A stretch of 64,000 nucleotides of DNA from Pandoraea terrae. Its GTDB lineage: Bacteria; Pseudomonadota; Gammaproteobacteria; Burkholderiales; Burkholderiaceae. Made by a program: the position numbers and the translations under genes. The stretch lies in assembly GCF_902459695.1 (NCBI RefSeq), contig NZ_CABPRZ010000013.1, positions 112,066 through 176,065 on the forward strand. Reading direction: 5' to 3'. The notes below the pieces were generated by a model. It was given only the letters and a program-made list of their open reading frames with translations, was not told the DNA's origin and searched no databases. Below are positions 35,752-45,355 of this stretch, piece by piece. Position 1 is the stretch's first letter. The number at the start of each line of letters is the position of its first letter.

Positions 35752-36651
35752 ATGATGCCGGAAAATCATCGGCGCCGGCTGCACGACTTGTTCACGCATT
35801 GGCCGGCAGGGCGGATCGACAAGACATCGGACGCGCGTTCCGACCAGACCACGGACCAGCCCATGAGTGAAGAATTCGAGCACGAGGCAGACGAAGCCGT
35901 CCCCGTGCCCCGGCGCAAGCGCGGCATTTACCTGCTGCCGAACGCCTTCACGACGGCCGCGCTGTTTTGCGGCTTTTTCTCGATCGTGCAGGCGATGAAC
36001 AACCGCTTCGAGTACGCGGCGATCGCCATTTTCGTCGCCATGGTGCTTGACGGCATGGACGGCCGCGTCGCCCGCATGACGAACACGCAAAGCGCGTTCG
36101 GCGAGCAGTACGACAGCCTGTCCGACATGACGTCGTTCGGCGTGGCCCCCGCGCTCGTCATGTACGAGTGGATCTTGCGCGATATCGGCAAGTGGGGCTG
36201 GCTGGCGGCGTTCGTATACGTCGCCGGCGCGGCGCTGCGCCTTGCGCGCTTCAATACGAACATCGCGGTCGTCGACAAGCGCTTCTTCCAGGGACTGGCG
36301 AGTCCGGCGGCAGCGGCCCTGGTCGCCGGATTTGTCTGGCTGACGATCGACAACAAGCTGCCCGTCAATGTGTTCTGGATGCCCTGGGTGGCGTTCGGTC
36401 TCACGATCTATGCGGGCATGTCGATGGTGTCGAACGCGCCGTTTTACAGCGGCAAGGCGCTCGACGTCCGGCATCGTGTGTCGTTCGGCGTGGTGTTGCT
36501 GTTCATGGTCGGGTTCGTGCTGGTGTCGTCGGATCCGCCGCTGGTATTGTTCGGCGTGTTCTGCGCGTATAGTGTGTCGGGTTACGTGCTGTGGGCTGCC
36601 CGCGCCGTGAAGGGCCGCCGCTCACGTATCTTCGGTGACGACGACGAGTAG
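35752..36651 (+). CDS. pssA: CDP-diacylglycerol-serine O-phosphatidyltransferase
   Basis: A 299-residue membrane enzyme with the CDP-alcohol motif DGRVARMTNTQSAFGEQYDS-LSD in the family pattern DGxxAR(x8)GxxxDxxxD. About eight hydrophobic segments follow. It exchanges CMP for serine on CDP-diacylglycerol to give phosphatidylserine, which psd then decarboxylates. AAGGAG precedes the ATG at 35752; the internal ATG at MSEEFEHE is possible. The 50-residue N-terminal polar part is not conserved. Confidence 0.93.
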   Translation: MMPENHRRRLHDLFTHWPAGRIDKTSDARSDQTTDQPMSEEFEHEADEAVPVPRRKRGIYLLPNAFTTAALFCGFFSIVQAMNNRFEYAAIAIFVAMVLDGMDGRVARMTNTQSAFGEQYDSLSDMTSFGVAPALVMYEWILRDIGKWGWLAAFVYVAGAALRLARFNTNIAVVDKRFFQGLASPAAAALVAGFVWLTIDNKLPVNVFWMPWVAFGLTIYAGMSMVSNAPFYSGKALDVRHRVSFGVVLLFMVGFVLVSSDPPLVLFGVFCAYSVSGYVLWAARAVKGRRSRIFGDDDE

Positions 36652-36711
36652 GCCTGTGGGTGCGCCGGCGTCTCGCCATCCGGTTGTTTGGACAACGATG
36701 AAGGAGAAAGC

Positions 36712-37197
36712 ATGGGCATTCTGAATTTCATCAAGGAAGCCGGCGAGAAGCTGTTCGCCACTGACGCCAAGGCCGATCCGGCCCCGCCGGAAGGCGTCGA
36801 CGTCGACGCCGCCAACCGCACGGCGGCCGAAGCCATCGAAACCTACATCAGGAGCATGAATCTCGACGCCACGGGGCTCACCGTGACGTTCGACGGTGCC
36901 AGCCGGACCGTGACCGTGTTCGGCGTGGCGCCCGATCAGGAGACGAAGGAAAAAATCGTGCTGTGTTGTGGCAACGTCAAGGGTGTCGAGGCGGTCGAGG
37001 ACAAATTGTCTGTCAGTACCGCGTCGGCCGAGTCGCAGTACCACACGGTCGAGTCGGGCGATACCCTCTGGAAGGTCGCGGAGAAGGCTTACGGCAACGG
37101 CAGTCAGTACCCGGACATTTTCGAGGCCAACAAGCCGATGCTGTCCGATCCGGACAAGATCTACCCGGGGCAGGTCCTGCGTATTCCCGCCGTCTGA
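36712..37197 (+). CDS. kbp: BON and LysM domain protein, Kbp/YgaU type
   Basis: A 161-residue cytoplasmic protein with a BON domain (about 38-105; VTVFGVAPDQETKEKI, VKGVEAVEDKLSV) and a C-terminal LysM domain (about 112-160; YHTVESGDTLWKVAEKAYGNGSQYPDIFEANK). E. coli Kbp with the same layout binds potassium. AAGGAG lies five bases before ATG 36712. It sits between pssA and leuA. Confidence 0.9.
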   Translation: MGILNFIKEAGEKLFATDAKADPAPPEGVDVDAANRTAAEAIETYIRSMNLDATGLTVTFDGASRTVTVFGVAPDQETKEKIVLCCGNVKGVEAVEDKLSVSTASAESQYHTVESGDTLWKVAEKAYGNGSQYPDIFEANKPMLSDPDKIYPGQVLRIPAV

Positions 37198-37360
37198 CGC
37201 GGCGGCGTGCGCGCCTGGTGCCGGGTGGGGATGGCTGCGGATAGCGCCGGTGCGATGCCGCCCAAGTGAGTTGCGCCCGTGGTCATTGCCTGGCGGCGGT
37301 GATCCGGGCGTCCATGCGCCGATCGTTGCGCATTTTTCCGATTACGTCTATATTGGCGCA
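37198..37360. other. Intergenic region upstream of the leuA leader
   Basis: These bases follow the kbp gene and carry the leader promoter at their right end; a GC-rich weak hairpin follows the kbp stop. No gene is seen. Confidence 0.4.
37326..37354 (+). promoter_or_regulatory. Promoter of the leuA leader transcript
   Basis: TTGCGC (37326-37331) and TATATT (37349-37354) are 17 bases apart, placing the transcript start at about 37361, right at the beginning of the leader ORF. Confidence 0.65.
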
Positions 37361-37465
37361 ATGAACTCAGGTTCCGCCCGCCATATGGGCATTCCCCTCG
37401 CATCGCTATTTCTAGCCAGCTCGCACCTACGCGAGCTAGGTCTGCTATCGCGCCCCGCGCGCTGA
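37361..37465 (+). CDS. Leucine-rich leader peptide for leuA
   Basis: Short ORF of 34 codons (ATG 37361) or 26 codons (ATG 37385). From 37385 it encodes seven leucines, five of them the rare codon CTA: pattern L-A-S-L-F-L-A-S-S-H-L-R-E-L-G-L-L. The run of rare Leu codons in a high-GC genome, just upstream of the gene for the first step of leucine synthesis, is the classic attenuator leader design. A strong hairpin AGCTCGC/GCGAGCT lies inside the ORF at 37418-37437. Confidence 0.75.
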   Translation: MNSGSARHMGIPLASLFLASSHLRELGLLSRPAR

Positions 37466-37584
37466 TACCCCCCGGTTTTCTCGCTGGCAGTGCACTCGGT
37501 TCCGCGTCCTGACACGCTGTCCCGACCGCATCCGGCAACCCGCGAATACCCGAAAAGTAACCCGAATCCCCACAGGAGAAAGTC

Positions 37585-39129
37585 ATGGCCGACAAATTGA
37601 TCATATTCGACACGACCTTGCGCGACGGCGAACAGTCGCCGGGCGCATCGATGACGCGCGACGAAAAGATCCGCATCGCTCGCCAACTGGAGCGTTTGCG
37701 CGTCGATGTGATCGAAGCCGGTTTCGCGGCGAGCTCGAACGGCGATTTCGAATCGATCAGGGCGATCGCCGGCATTGTCAAGGACAGCACGGTGTGCAGT
37801 CTCGCCCGCGCCAACGACCGCGACATCGCGCGCGCCGCCGAAGCGCTGAAGGGCGCCAATTCGTCGCGGATTCACACCTTCATCGCGACGTCGCCGCTTC
37901 ACATGGAAAAGAAGCTGCGCATGACGCCGGACCAGGTGCTGGAGCAGGCCAGGCTGGCGGTGCGCTACGCTCGCCAGTTCACCGACAACATCGAGTTTTC
38001 GCCGGAAGACGGCAGCCGCTCGGACCTGGACTTCTTGTGCCGTGTGCTGGAAGCCGTGATCAGCGAAGGGGCGACAACCATCAACGTGGCCGATACGGTC
38101 GGCTACGGGGTGCCGGAGCTTTACGGCCAACTGGTGCGTACGCTGCGTGAACGGGTGCCCAATTCGGACAAGGCGGTCTGGTCCGTGCATTGCCACAACG
38201 ACCTCGGCATGGCCGTCGCCAATTCGCTCGCCGGCGTCAAGCTGGGCGGTGCGCGCCAGATCGAGTGCACGATCAACGGTCTGGGCGAGCGCGCGGGAAA
38301 TACCGCGCTCGAAGAAGTCGTCATGGCGCTGAAGACGCGCAAGGACTACTTCGGCCTCGAACTCGGCATCGATACGACGCAAATCGTGCCGGCGTCGAAG
38401 CTCGTCTCGCAGATCACCGGTTTCACGGTGCAGCCGAACAAGGCGGTGGTGGGCGCGAACGCCTTCGCGCACGCGTCGGGGATTCACCAGGACGGGGTGT
38501 TGAAGGCGCGCGACACGTACGAAATCATGCGTGCGGAAGACGTAGGCTGGACGGCCAACAAGATCGTGCTGGGCAAGCTGTCGGGCCGTAACGCCTTCAA
38601 GCAGCGCCTGCAGGAGCTCGGCATCGAGATGGAGTCGGAGTCCGACGTCAACGCTGCGTTCGCTCGCTTCAAGGAGTTGGCGGATCAGAAGGCGGAGATC
38701 TTCGACGAGGACATTCTGGCGATCGTCTCCAACGAAGCCCAGGCCGAACGCGGCGAGCATTTCTACTTCGTGTCGCTGTCGCAGCGCTCGGAAACCGGCG
38801 AGCGTCCGCACGCGCGCGTCGTCTTCACGGCCGAGGACGCGGAGCATGTCGGCGAAGCGGAGGGCAACGGCCCCGTTGACGCCACGCTCAACGCCATTGA
38901 GTCGCAAGTCTCCAGCGGCGCAGAGTTGTTGCTGTATTCCGTCAACGCCATTACGACAGGCACGCAGTCGCAAGGCGAAGTGACGGTGCGGCTGTCGAAG
39001 GCCGGCCGTATCGTCAACGGCGTGGGCACCGATCCGGATATCGTCGCGGCCTCGGCCAAGGCGTACCTGTCGGCGCTCAACAAGCTGTTCTCGAAGGCCG
39101 AGAAGCTGAACCCGCAACTGACGCCGTAA
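37585..39129 (+). CDS. leuA: 2-isopropylmalate synthase
   Basis: A 514-residue enzyme that condenses 2-oxoisovalerate with acetyl-CoA, the first step of leucine synthesis. The N-terminal TIM barrel shows [15 protein letters not shown] with metal ligand Asp, and [13 protein letters not shown] with metal-binding His residues; the C-terminal LeuA regulatory domain (about 390-505) binds leucine for feedback. CAGGAG lies upstream of ATG 37585. The preceding leucine-rich leader suggests additional transcriptional or translational control. Confidence 0.96.
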   Translation: MADKLIIFDTTLRDGEQSPGASMTRDEKIRIARQLERLRVDVIEAGFAASSNGDFESIRAIAGIVKDSTVCSLARANDRDIARAAEALKGANSSRIHTFIATSPLHMEKKLRMTPDQVLEQARLAVRYARQFTDNIEFSPEDGSRSDLDFLCRVLEAVISEGATTINVADTVGYGVPELYGQLVRTLRERVPNSDKAVWSVHCHNDLGMAVANSLAGVKLGGARQIECTINGLGERAGNTALEEVVMALKTRKDYFGLELGIDTTQIVPASKLVSQITGFTVQPNKAVVGANAFAHASGIHQDGVLKARDTYEIMRAEDVGWTANKIVLGKLSGRNAFKQRLQELGIEMESESDVNAAFARFKELADQKAEIFDEDILAIVSNEAQAERGEHFYFVSLSQRSETGERPHARVVFTAEDAEHVGEAEGNGPVDATLNAIESQVSSGAELLLYSVNAITTGTQSQGEVTVRLSKAGRIVNGVGTDPDIVAASAKAYLSALNKLFSKAEKLNPQLTP

Positions 39130-39172
39130 GCGCGAAGACACCGCGCCGAAGCCGGGCGGATGTGCACCGAGC

Positions 39173-39200
39173 AAAAGCCCCGCAGTGCGGGGCTTTTGTT
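39173..39200. terminator. Bidirectional terminator between leuA and lipoprotein gene
   Basis: An 11-bp perfect stem, AAAAGCCCCGC / GCGGGGCTTTT around an AGT loop, with T-rich (and A-rich on the other side) flanks, lies between the convergent leuA and lipoprotein genes. Confidence 0.9.
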
Positions 39201-39235
39201 TGGCCGCCAAGGCGGGATCAGGGACCCGTCGCCGC

Positions 39236-39781
39236 TCAGAACAGGCCGTGACTCTCCTTTTGCTTGAGCGGATCGGGGCTGATCTGTGTCATGCGGACAA
39301 TGCCTTGCGGATCGAAATAGAAATTCATCATCGAATCCCAGGCTTCATCCTGCTTGAAGCGGTACGTCCACGCCTCCCGCTTCATGAGCGGGAAATAGGA
39401 CGTTTCCACGGGTTTGCCGAAATGGTGAAGGATGTCGTCCTTCGTCCATTTGCCGACTTCGACCTTGGCGAATTCCTGCATCGACAACACCTGCTTGACG
39501 CCGACGACGCGGCCTTGCGCGTCGATGTCCGCGGCAATCGTCTGCTGGCCGAACGGCTGGGTCGGGTAAAGCCAGCGGGTGACGCCGCCGCCGAGCGGGT
39601 ACGTCTCGTGCGGCCGGCCGAGTTTTGACTGGACTTCCGCTTGCGGCGCGTTTGCCGGGATCGTCTGCCAGCCGGGAGTGTAGCATGCGGCAAGGGGCAG
39701 GACGCCAAGCAGTGCCGCGGCGAGGGGGAGGGTGCGACGCCAGCTGCGGCGGAATCGGGGGCGGGGCGGCGATGCGGTCAT
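39236..39781 (-). CDS. Outer-membrane lipoprotein, BamE-like
   Basis: A 181-residue lipoprotein precursor: n-region with several Arg, hydrophobic core (about 17-30) and lipobox LAAC with Cys33. The mature part carries two repeats resembling the BamE/SmpA fold (QTIPANAPQAEVQSKLGRPHETYPLGG and VGKWTKDDILHHFGKPVETSYFP). Its exact partner is unknown; it is shorter on the N-side than the track frame and starts at MTASPPR because the signal sequence fits there. Converges with leuA across a terminator. Confidence 0.82.
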   Translation of the reverse strand: MTASPPRPRFRRSWRRTLPLAAALLGVLPLAACYTPGWQTIPANAPQAEVQSKLGRPHETYPLGGGVTRWLYPTQPFGQQTIAADIDAQGRVVGVKQVLSMQEFAKVEVGKWTKDDILHHFGKPVETSYFPLMKREAWTYRFKQDEAWDSMMNFYFDPQGIVRMTQISPDPLKQKESHGLF

Positions 39782-39954
39782 CGTGCGTTGCCTGGACGCG
39801 TGCCCCGAAGTGGAGGACGTTGTGCTCATGCGCTGTCTCGAGAGTGGAGGGTTGCCGTGTGGCGGCATGGAAACAGGCCCTATACGTTCCGTTTGCTTGC
39901 CCGCCGGTCTGCCAGCACGTTATGATGCGCGCCGGGATAGTCCCTGGGGTACTG

Positions 39955-41226
39955 ATGAAATTTTCCTCGCTGCTGGTCCACGCGTGTGTCACGACAGTTT
40001 TGACCGTGAGCGGCGCAATGAGTGCCGCACACGCCGCGCCGCCGATTCGGCTGGCGCTCATCGAAGGCATGAGCGGGCCGTTCGGCAACGCCGGCGCCAT
40101 GGTCGAGCGTAATCTTCGCTTCGCGATCGAGCGCGTCAACGCGCGTGGCGGCGTGAAGTTGCGAGACGGCGCGCATCCGCTCGAGTTGTCCGTCTTCGAC
40201 AGTAAGAACGCAGTGGAGGACAGCCTTGTCCAGCTCAAGGCCGCAGGCGATCTCGGCATTCCTTTCGTCATGCAGGGCAACAGTTCGGCCGTGGCGTCGG
40301 CGCTGATCGACGCGATCAACAAGCGCAACGCGCGCGAACCCGGGCAGCGTATGCTGTTCTTCAACTATTCGGCGGTTGATCCCACGCTGACGAACGAGCA
40401 GTGTAGCTTCTGGCATTTCGCCTTCGACGCCAATGCGGCCATGCGCATGCAGGCATTGACGGAGGCGATCAAGGAGGATGGGGCGATCCGCAAGGTCTAT
40501 CTGCTCAATCAGGATTACAGCTTCGGCCGTCAGGTCTCGGGTCTCGCGCGGCAGATGCTGACGCAGAAACGCCCCGATATCCAGATCGTTGGCGATCAGT
40601 TTCATCCGATCGGCCGGGTCAAGGATTTCGCCCCGTATCTGGCCAAGATAAAGGCCGCGGGCGCCGATACGGTCGTGACGGGGAGCTGGGGCAACGATCT
40701 GACGCTACTGGTCAAGGCGGCGCGGGAACAAGGGCTTGAGCTGAAGTTCTACACGTTCTACGGCAACGCCCTCGGCGCGCCGGCGGCGCTGGGCGAGGCC
40801 GGTGTCGGCCGCGTGTTTGCGGTCGCCGAATGGCATCCCAATGTCGGCGGCGAGACTTCGGACGGCTTCTATCGCAGTTTCCGGGCCCGTTATCCGGAGG
40901 CGAAGGACGATTACCCGCTGCTGCGCATGACCGTAATGGTCGACATGATCGCTGCAGCGCTGGAGCAGGCCGGCACCGTCGACGTCGTGACCGTCGCACG
41001 GGCGCTCGAGAACCGCCGGGTGCGTGACGGGCTGGTCGACGCCTGGATGCGTCCCAACGACCATCAGATGATCGAGCCGCTCTACGTTTCCGTCATGCGA
41101 AAGGCCGGTGAGGCCGGGGTGAAGTTCGATAATGAAGGCTCCGGCTACGGTTTCCGGACGGCGATGGAGCTCGCGCAGCAGCGCGTGGCGCTTCCGAGCA
41201 CGTGCCGCATGATGAGGCCGCGCTGA
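39955..41226 (+). CDS. Periplasmic amino acid binding protein, LivJ/LivK type
   Basis: A 423-residue precursor with a signal peptide (about 1-25, ending AHAA) and a type I periplasmic-binding fold (IRLALIEGMSGPFGNAG, VFDSKNAVEDS...). The family binds branched-chain amino acids or related compounds for Liv-type ABC importers, but no permease or ATPase gene is beside it. The long upstream frame is discarded; GTACTG precedes ATG 39955 with weak TGGGG. Confidence 0.83.
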   Translation: MKFSSLLVHACVTTVLTVSGAMSAAHAAPPIRLALIEGMSGPFGNAGAMVERNLRFAIERVNARGGVKLRDGAHPLELSVFDSKNAVEDSLVQLKAAGDLGIPFVMQGNSSAVASALIDAINKRNAREPGQRMLFFNYSAVDPTLTNEQCSFWHFAFDANAAMRMQALTEAIKEDGAIRKVYLLNQDYSFGRQVSGLARQMLTQKRPDIQIVGDQFHPIGRVKDFAPYLAKIKAAGADTVVTGSWGNDLTLLVKAAREQGLELKFYTFYGNALGAPAALGEAGVGRVFAVAEWHPNVGGETSDGFYRSFRARYPEAKDDYPLLRMTVMVDMIAAALEQAGTVDVVTVARALENRRVRDGLVDAWMRPNDHQMIEPLYVSVMRKAGEAGVKFDNEGSGYGFRTAMELAQQRVALPSTCRMMRPR

Positions 41227-41335
41227 CACGTGCGATCGAGCCTGCGGACTGCCCCTGGGGTGCGGGATAGCCGCAGGATTGCGCGAGCCGCCGGGCGGGG
41301 CGGGTGAAACCATGGCGTTTTGCCCGGTTTTGCCA

Positions 41336-41341
41336 TATAAT
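41336..41341 (+). promoter_or_regulatory. Candidate -10 element for rpsO
   Basis: A perfect TATAAT hexamer at this position lies about 146 bases ahead of rpsO. A matching -35 is not evident (GGCGTT region), so the promoter is tentative. Confidence 0.4.
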
Positions 41342-41487
41342 CCTGCACTTGCAGTTTTGGTAAGTGCGTCGAAGCCGGCTGACGGTCGAAGTGGTCACAT
41401 GTGGCCGGCCAGTGGTGTGGCGCATGTTTTTGTAAGTTCACGGCACGGCCTTTCTTCCGTGACCGCATGTTTCCTCAAGGAAAATAA

Positions 41488-41757
41488 ATGTCCAACGCAG
41501 ATATCAAGAAGTCGGAAGTCGTCGCGCAATTCGCGCGCGCTGCCAACGACACCGGGTCCCCCGAAGTCCAAGTCGCTTTGTTGACCACCCGCATCAACGA
41601 ACTGACCCCCCACTTCAAGGCGCACATGAAGGATCACCACAGCCGCCGCGGTTTGCTGCGTATGGTGAGCCGCCGCCGCAAGCTGCTCGATTACCTCAAA
41701 GGCAAGGATGCTGACCGCTACCGCGCCCTGATCGAGAAGCTGGGCCTGCGTAAGTAA
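41488..41757 (+). CDS. rpsO: 30S ribosomal protein S15
   Basis: An 89-residue primary 16S-rRNA-binding protein. [54 protein letters not shown] and the [13 protein letters not shown] end are standard. AAGG precedes the ATG. It is followed by a strong hairpin and then pnp, the usual order. Confidence 0.98.
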   Translation: MSNADIKKSEVVAQFARAANDTGSPEVQVALLTTRINELTPHFKAHMKDHHSRRGLLRMVSRRRKLLDYLKGKDADRYRALIEKLGLRK

Positions 41758-41777
41758 GCCGTCAAGATTGCGACGAG

Positions 41778-41817
41778 ATGCCTGTATCAGCGTGCTGATG
41801 CAGGCATTTTGTTTTTT
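41778..41817 (+). terminator. Terminator after rpsO
   Basis: Stem ATGCCTG-ATCAG / CTGAT-CAGGCAT with one bulge on each side and a CGTG loop, followed by TTTTGTTTTTT. Partial read-through to pnp is common in this arrangement. Confidence 0.85.
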
Positions 41818-42046
41818 GGGCCAAACCCGAAATTTGCGCGAAATGGCGTGATTTCGGACCACAGGTTACGGGTCCTCGCCGATAAACAGGGTTTGTGTCA
41901 TTCCAGGGTCGCATGACCCGTTCCGTCGTCCGGACGCGCGGTGTCACGCTGGAATGGCATAACACTCCCCCCTGTGATGCGTCGGGAACGCCCGGCAGCG
42001 TCGTCGCGCCGCTGCTGCAATCGCGCGATTCGATATAGGAGTGCAA

Positions 42047-44203
42047 ATGTTCAACAAAGTCGTCAAGTCGTTCCAATGGGGACAAAACACGGTTCGCCTC
42101 GAAACCGGTGAAATCGCCCGCCAGGCCTCCGGCGCGGTGCTCGTCGACATGGACGACACGGTGGTGCTGGCCAGCGTCGTGGGCGCGAAGAAGGCCAAGC
42201 CCGGCCAGGATTTCTTCCCGCTGACCGTCGACTACCTCGAAAAGACCTACGCCGCCGGCAAGATTCCGGGCGGATTCTTCAAGCGTGAAGGCCGTCCGTC
42301 GGAAAACGAAACGCTGACCTCGCGACTGATCGACCGACCGATCCGCCCGCTGTTCCCCGAAGGCTATTACAACGAAGTGCAAGTCGTTGTACAAGTCATC
42401 TCGCTGAACCCGGAAGTCCCGGCGGACATCCCGGCGCTGATCGGCGCCTCTGCCGCCCTGGCTGTGTCGGGCCTGCCGTTCAACGGTCCGGTGGGCGCCG
42501 CACGTGTGGCCTACATCAACAACGCCTACGTCCTGAACCCGACGCGCGCGCAAATCGCCGAGTCGCAGCTGGACCTCGTGGTCGCCGGTACGGAGCAGGC
42601 CGTGCTGATGGTGGAATCGGAAGCGCAAGAGCTGCCGGAAGACGTGATGCTGGGCGCCGTGGTGTTCGGCCACGACCAAATGCAAACGGCCATCAACGCC
42701 ATTCACGATCTGGTACGTGACGGCGGCAAGCCGGAATGGGACTGGGCCCCGGCGGCGAAGGACGAACCGCTTATCGCCCGCGTGTCGGCCCTGGCCAACG
42801 AAGCCCTGAAGGCGGCTTATCAAACCCGCGACAAGCAGGCACGCACGCAGCAGTTGCGTACCGTCTACGCGGATGTGAACGCGAAGCTGGCCGAAGAGGC
42901 TGCCGCTGCCGGCACGACGGCGCCGAGCGACATTGACGTCGGCAACATCCTGTTCGATCTGGAAGCCAAGATCGTCCGCGGCCAAATCCTGGCAGGCGAG
43001 CCGCGTATCGACGGCCGTGATACGCGTACCGTGCGCCCGATCTCGATCCGCACCGGCGTGCTGCCGCGTGCCCACGGTTCGGCGCTGTTCACCCGCGGCG
43101 AAACGCAGGCCCTCGTGGTTGCCACGCTGGGTACCAAGAGCGACGAGCAGATCATCGACGCGCTGCAGGGCGAGTACCGCGACCGCTTCATGCTGCACTA
43201 CAACATGCCGCCGTTCGCCACGGGCGAGACGGGCCGCGTCGGTTCGCCGAAGCGCCGCGAAATCGGTCACGGCCGTCTGGCCAAGCGTGCACTGATTTCG
43301 TGCCTGCCGAGCCAGGAAGAGTTCGGCTACACCATGCGTGTCGTATCGGAAATCACGGAATCGAACGGTTCGTCGTCGATGGCTTCCGTGTGCGGCGGCA
43401 GCTTGGCGCTGATGGACGCCGGCGCTCCCATGAAGGCGCACGTGGCGGGTATCGCGATGGGCCTGATCCTCGACGGCAACAAGTTCGCCGTGCTGTCCGA
43501 CATTCTGGGCGATGAAGATCACCTGGGCGACATGGACTTCAAGGTGGCAGGTACCGCCAATGGTGTGACCGCGCTGCAGATGGACATCAAGATCCAGGGC
43601 ATCACCAAGGAAATCATGCAGGTCGCGCTGGCGCAGGCCAAGGAAGGCCGTCTGCATATCCTCGGCGAGATGGACAAGGCTCAGTCGGGTGTGCGTACGG
43701 AAATGTCCGAATTCGCGCCGCGCATGGTCACCATCAAGATCAACCCGGAAAAGATCCGCGACGTGATCGGCAAGGGTGGTTCGGTGATCCGTGCGTTGAC
43801 GGAAGAAACCGGCACGAGCATCGACATCTCGGACGACGGCGTCGTGACGATCGCCAGCCCGAGCAGCGAAGGTATCGCCGAAGCGAAGCGCCGTATCGAA
43901 CTGATCACGGTGGAAGTGGAAGTCAATCAGGTGTACGACGGCACCGTGCTCAAGCTGCTCGAGTTCGGTGCGATCGTGAGCGTGTTGCCGGGCAAGGATG
44001 GTCTGCTGCATATCTCGGAAATCGCCAACGAGCGCATCAAGGACATCAACGAGTGGTTGAAGGAAGGCCAGCAGGTGCGAGTGAAGGTGATCCAGCAGGA
44101 CGACAAGGGCCGTCTGCGCCTGTCGGTCAAGGCGCTATCGGCGGATGAGGCGGCGGGTGCGGCCTTGGTCAAGCGCAGCGAGGCTGATCAGCCGGCACAG
44201 TAA
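42047..44203 (+). CDS. pnp: Polyribonucleotide nucleotidyltransferase (PNPase)
   Basis: A 718-residue phosphorolytic 3'-5' exoribonuclease, core of the RNA degradosome. Two RNase PH-like domains (about 5-225 and 305-540; second has the [17 protein letters not shown] catalytic block), a KH domain (about 555-615, [20 protein letters not shown]) and an S1 domain (about 622-690, [30 protein letters not shown]). AGGAG lies six bases before ATG 42047. Follows rpsO after about 290 bases. Confidence 0.97.
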   Translation: MFNKVVKSFQWGQNTVRLETGEIARQASGAVLVDMDDTVVLASVVGAKKAKPGQDFFPLTVDYLEKTYAAGKIPGGFFKREGRPSENETLTSRLIDRPIRPLFPEGYYNEVQVVVQVISLNPEVPADIPALIGASAALAVSGLPFNGPVGAARVAYINNAYVLNPTRAQIAESQLDLVVAGTEQAVLMVESEAQELPEDVMLGAVVFGHDQMQTAINAIHDLVRDGGKPEWDWAPAAKDEPLIARVSALANEALKAAYQTRDKQARTQQLRTVYADVNAKLAEEAAAAGTTAPSDIDVGNILFDLEAKIVRGQILAGEPRIDGRDTRTVRPISIRTGVLPRAHGSALFTRGETQALVVATLGTKSDEQIIDALQGEYRDRFMLHYNMPPFATGETGRVGSPKRREIGHGRLAKRALISCLPSQEEFGYTMRVVSEITESNGSSSMASVCGGSLALMDAGAPMKAHVAGIAMGLILDGNKFAVLSDILGDEDHLGDMDFKVAGTANGVTALQMDIKIQGITKEIMQVALAQAKEGRLHILGEMDKAQSGVRTEMSEFAPRMVTIKINPEKIRDVIGKGGSVIRALTEETGTSIDISDDGVVTIASPSSEGIAEAKRRIELITVEVEVNQVYDGTVLKLLEFGAIVSVLPGKDGLLHISEIANERIKDINEWLKEGQQVRVKVIQQDDKGRLRLSVKALSADEAAGAALVKRSEADQPAQ

Positions 44204-44261
44204 GCGTCTGACGCAAAGCGCCTTGGCAAGCAAGGGGCTTTGCTTTGTGACGGAATGGAAG

Positions 44262-44287
44262 ACGGCGAGCCCTGGCTCGCCGTTTTT
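44262..44287 (+). terminator. Terminator after pnp
   Basis: A 9-bp GC stem CGGCGAGCC/GGCTCGCCG with a CT loop followed by TTTTT. Confidence 0.9.
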
Positions 44288-44337
44288 CATTTGTGCATGG
44301 ATCGTTGAATTAATGCGGAAAAAATGCGGCAAGGGTA

Positions 44338-44366
44338 TTTACATTTAGAGGGTTTATCTTTAGAAT
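44338..44366 (+). promoter_or_regulatory. Promoter of tRNA-Ala
   Basis: TTTACA (44338-44343) and TAGAAT (44361-44366), 17 bases apart, place the start about nine bases before the tRNA. Each hexamer matches consensus in five of six positions. Confidence 0.8.
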
Positions 44367-44381
44367 TCACTTCTCTGTTCG

Positions 44382-44457
<76 letters not shown>

Positions 44458-44517
44458 CGAATACGGAAGCTTTGTTTTTAAACAGTCTGAATCATGAAAG
44501 AATGTTGAAAATAGAGC

Positions 44518-44546
44518 TTCACAAGTGAAGAAAAGTTGTTTAGAAT
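44518..44546 (+). promoter_or_regulatory. Promoter of tRNA-Glu
   Basis: TTCACA (44518-44523) and TAGAAT (44541-44546), 17 bases apart, place a start near 44553, about 75 bases before the tRNA-Glu gene. Confidence 0.7.
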
Positions 44547-44628
44547 AGCGTTCTTCGCGAATTGCTGCAGAAATAAAACTGCAGCAGCAGCGAAACGGAC
44601 AAAAGCTGGACAGCGTTGTGAAGATTTT

Positions 44629-44704
44629 GTCCCCTTCGTCTAGAGGCCTAGGACATCACCCTTTCACGGTGAGTACAGGGGTTCGAATCCCCTAGGGGAC
44701 GCCA
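44629..44704 (+). tRNA. tRNA-Glu (anticodon TTC)
   Basis: A 76-nt tRNA. Acceptor GTCCCCT/AGGGGAC, discriminator G, encoded CCA. Anticodon loop CTTTCAC on a CACC/GGTG stem reads TTC; T loop GTTCGAATC. Confidence 0.97.
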
Positions 44705-44761
44705 GGATTTATGCCGGTAGCGAGTCGGTGAAGTTCTGAATAAGCCACGCAGCTTGGTGGC

Positions 44762-44797
44762 AAAAAAAGCCCGCTAGCAGTTTGCGGGTTTTTTTAT
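44762..44797 (+). terminator. Terminator-like hairpin between tRNA-Glu and tRNA-Asp
   Basis: CCCGC pairs with GCGGG around TAGCAGTTT, flanked by AAAAAAAG and TTTTTTTAT. It lies only a few bases before tRNA-Asp, so either the Asp gene has its own very close promoter or read-through is used. Confidence 0.7.
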
Positions 44798-44804
44798 CGG
44801 TTTT

Positions 44805-44881
44805 GGAGCGGTAGTTCAGTTGGTTAGAATACCGGCCTGTCACGCCGGGGGTCGCGGGTTCGAGCCCCGTCCGCTCCGCCA
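44805..44881 (+). tRNA. tRNA-Asp (anticodon GTC), copy 1
   Basis: A 77-nt tRNA. Acceptor GGAGCGG/CCGCTCC, discriminator G, encoded CCA. Anticodon loop CTGTCAC reads GTC. Identical to the second copy 110 bases further on. Confidence 0.97.
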
Positions 44882-44888
44882 AAACCTG

Positions 44889-44916
44889 AAAAGCCCGGCT
44901 GGCCCGGGCTTTTTTA
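44889..44916 (+). terminator. Terminator between the two tRNA-Asp genes
   Basis: AAGCCCGG/CCGGGCTT stem followed by TTTTTTAT. Confidence 0.8.
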
Positions 44917-44991
44917 TACGCATGACAGCCAAGGGCGGCCAATCGCAGCTGCCCGATCCTGAGGGTGACACGTCAGGGTGGCAAACAGTTT

Positions 44992-45068
44992 GGAGCGGTA
45001 GTTCAGTTGGTTAGAATACCGGCCTGTCACGCCGGGGGTCGCGGGTTCGAGCCCCGTCCGCTCCGCCA
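44992..45068 (+). tRNA. tRNA-Asp (anticodon GTC), copy 2
   Basis: Sequence identical to copy 1 over all 77 bases. It lies 110 bases downstream, with a terminator between and another after it. Confidence 0.97.
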
Positions 45069-45072
45069 AATG

Positions 45073-45100
45073 AAGCCCAGGCCTTGCGCCTGGGCTTTTT
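45073..45100 (+). terminator. Terminator after second tRNA-Asp
   Basis: AAGCCCAGGC pairs with GCCTGGGCTT, followed by TTTCTTCC (T-rich). Confidence 0.85.
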
Positions 45101-45355
45101 CTTCCCCGGATGTCAGCAGCGTTCGCTGCCGAATCGACACCCATTCCCCGCTTTGATGGATCCGCCGCAACATCGGCGCAAACGCATTGCAAGTCTCAAA
45201 ATCGGTTTGCGGCAATTTCGCGTGAATATCGAAAAACACGCGAGTTTGCCGCGAGCAATGGCGGGTGGTTTCCCCTGCGGTTAATGGGGCAGTCTCAAGG
45301 GGGGCATTCGCGCGCGATACCGCCTGTGAGCCGTGTGCGCGCCCGCCGTCCTGCG
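45101..45355. other. Gap between tRNA cluster and norM
   Basis: No gene, repeat or promoter element was recognised in these 255 bases. The right edge is the 3' end of norM, which reads toward the tRNA cluster. Confidence 0.4.

Noticed and set aside
37348..39210. Minus-strand open frame of 620 codons opposite leuA
   Set aside because: Antisense of a fully recognisable leuA; no ribosome site or motif.
41762..44011. Minus-strand open frame of 749 codons opposite pnp
   Set aside because: Antisense of PNPase with His/Arg-rich, non-conserved peptide typical of GC-rich shadows.
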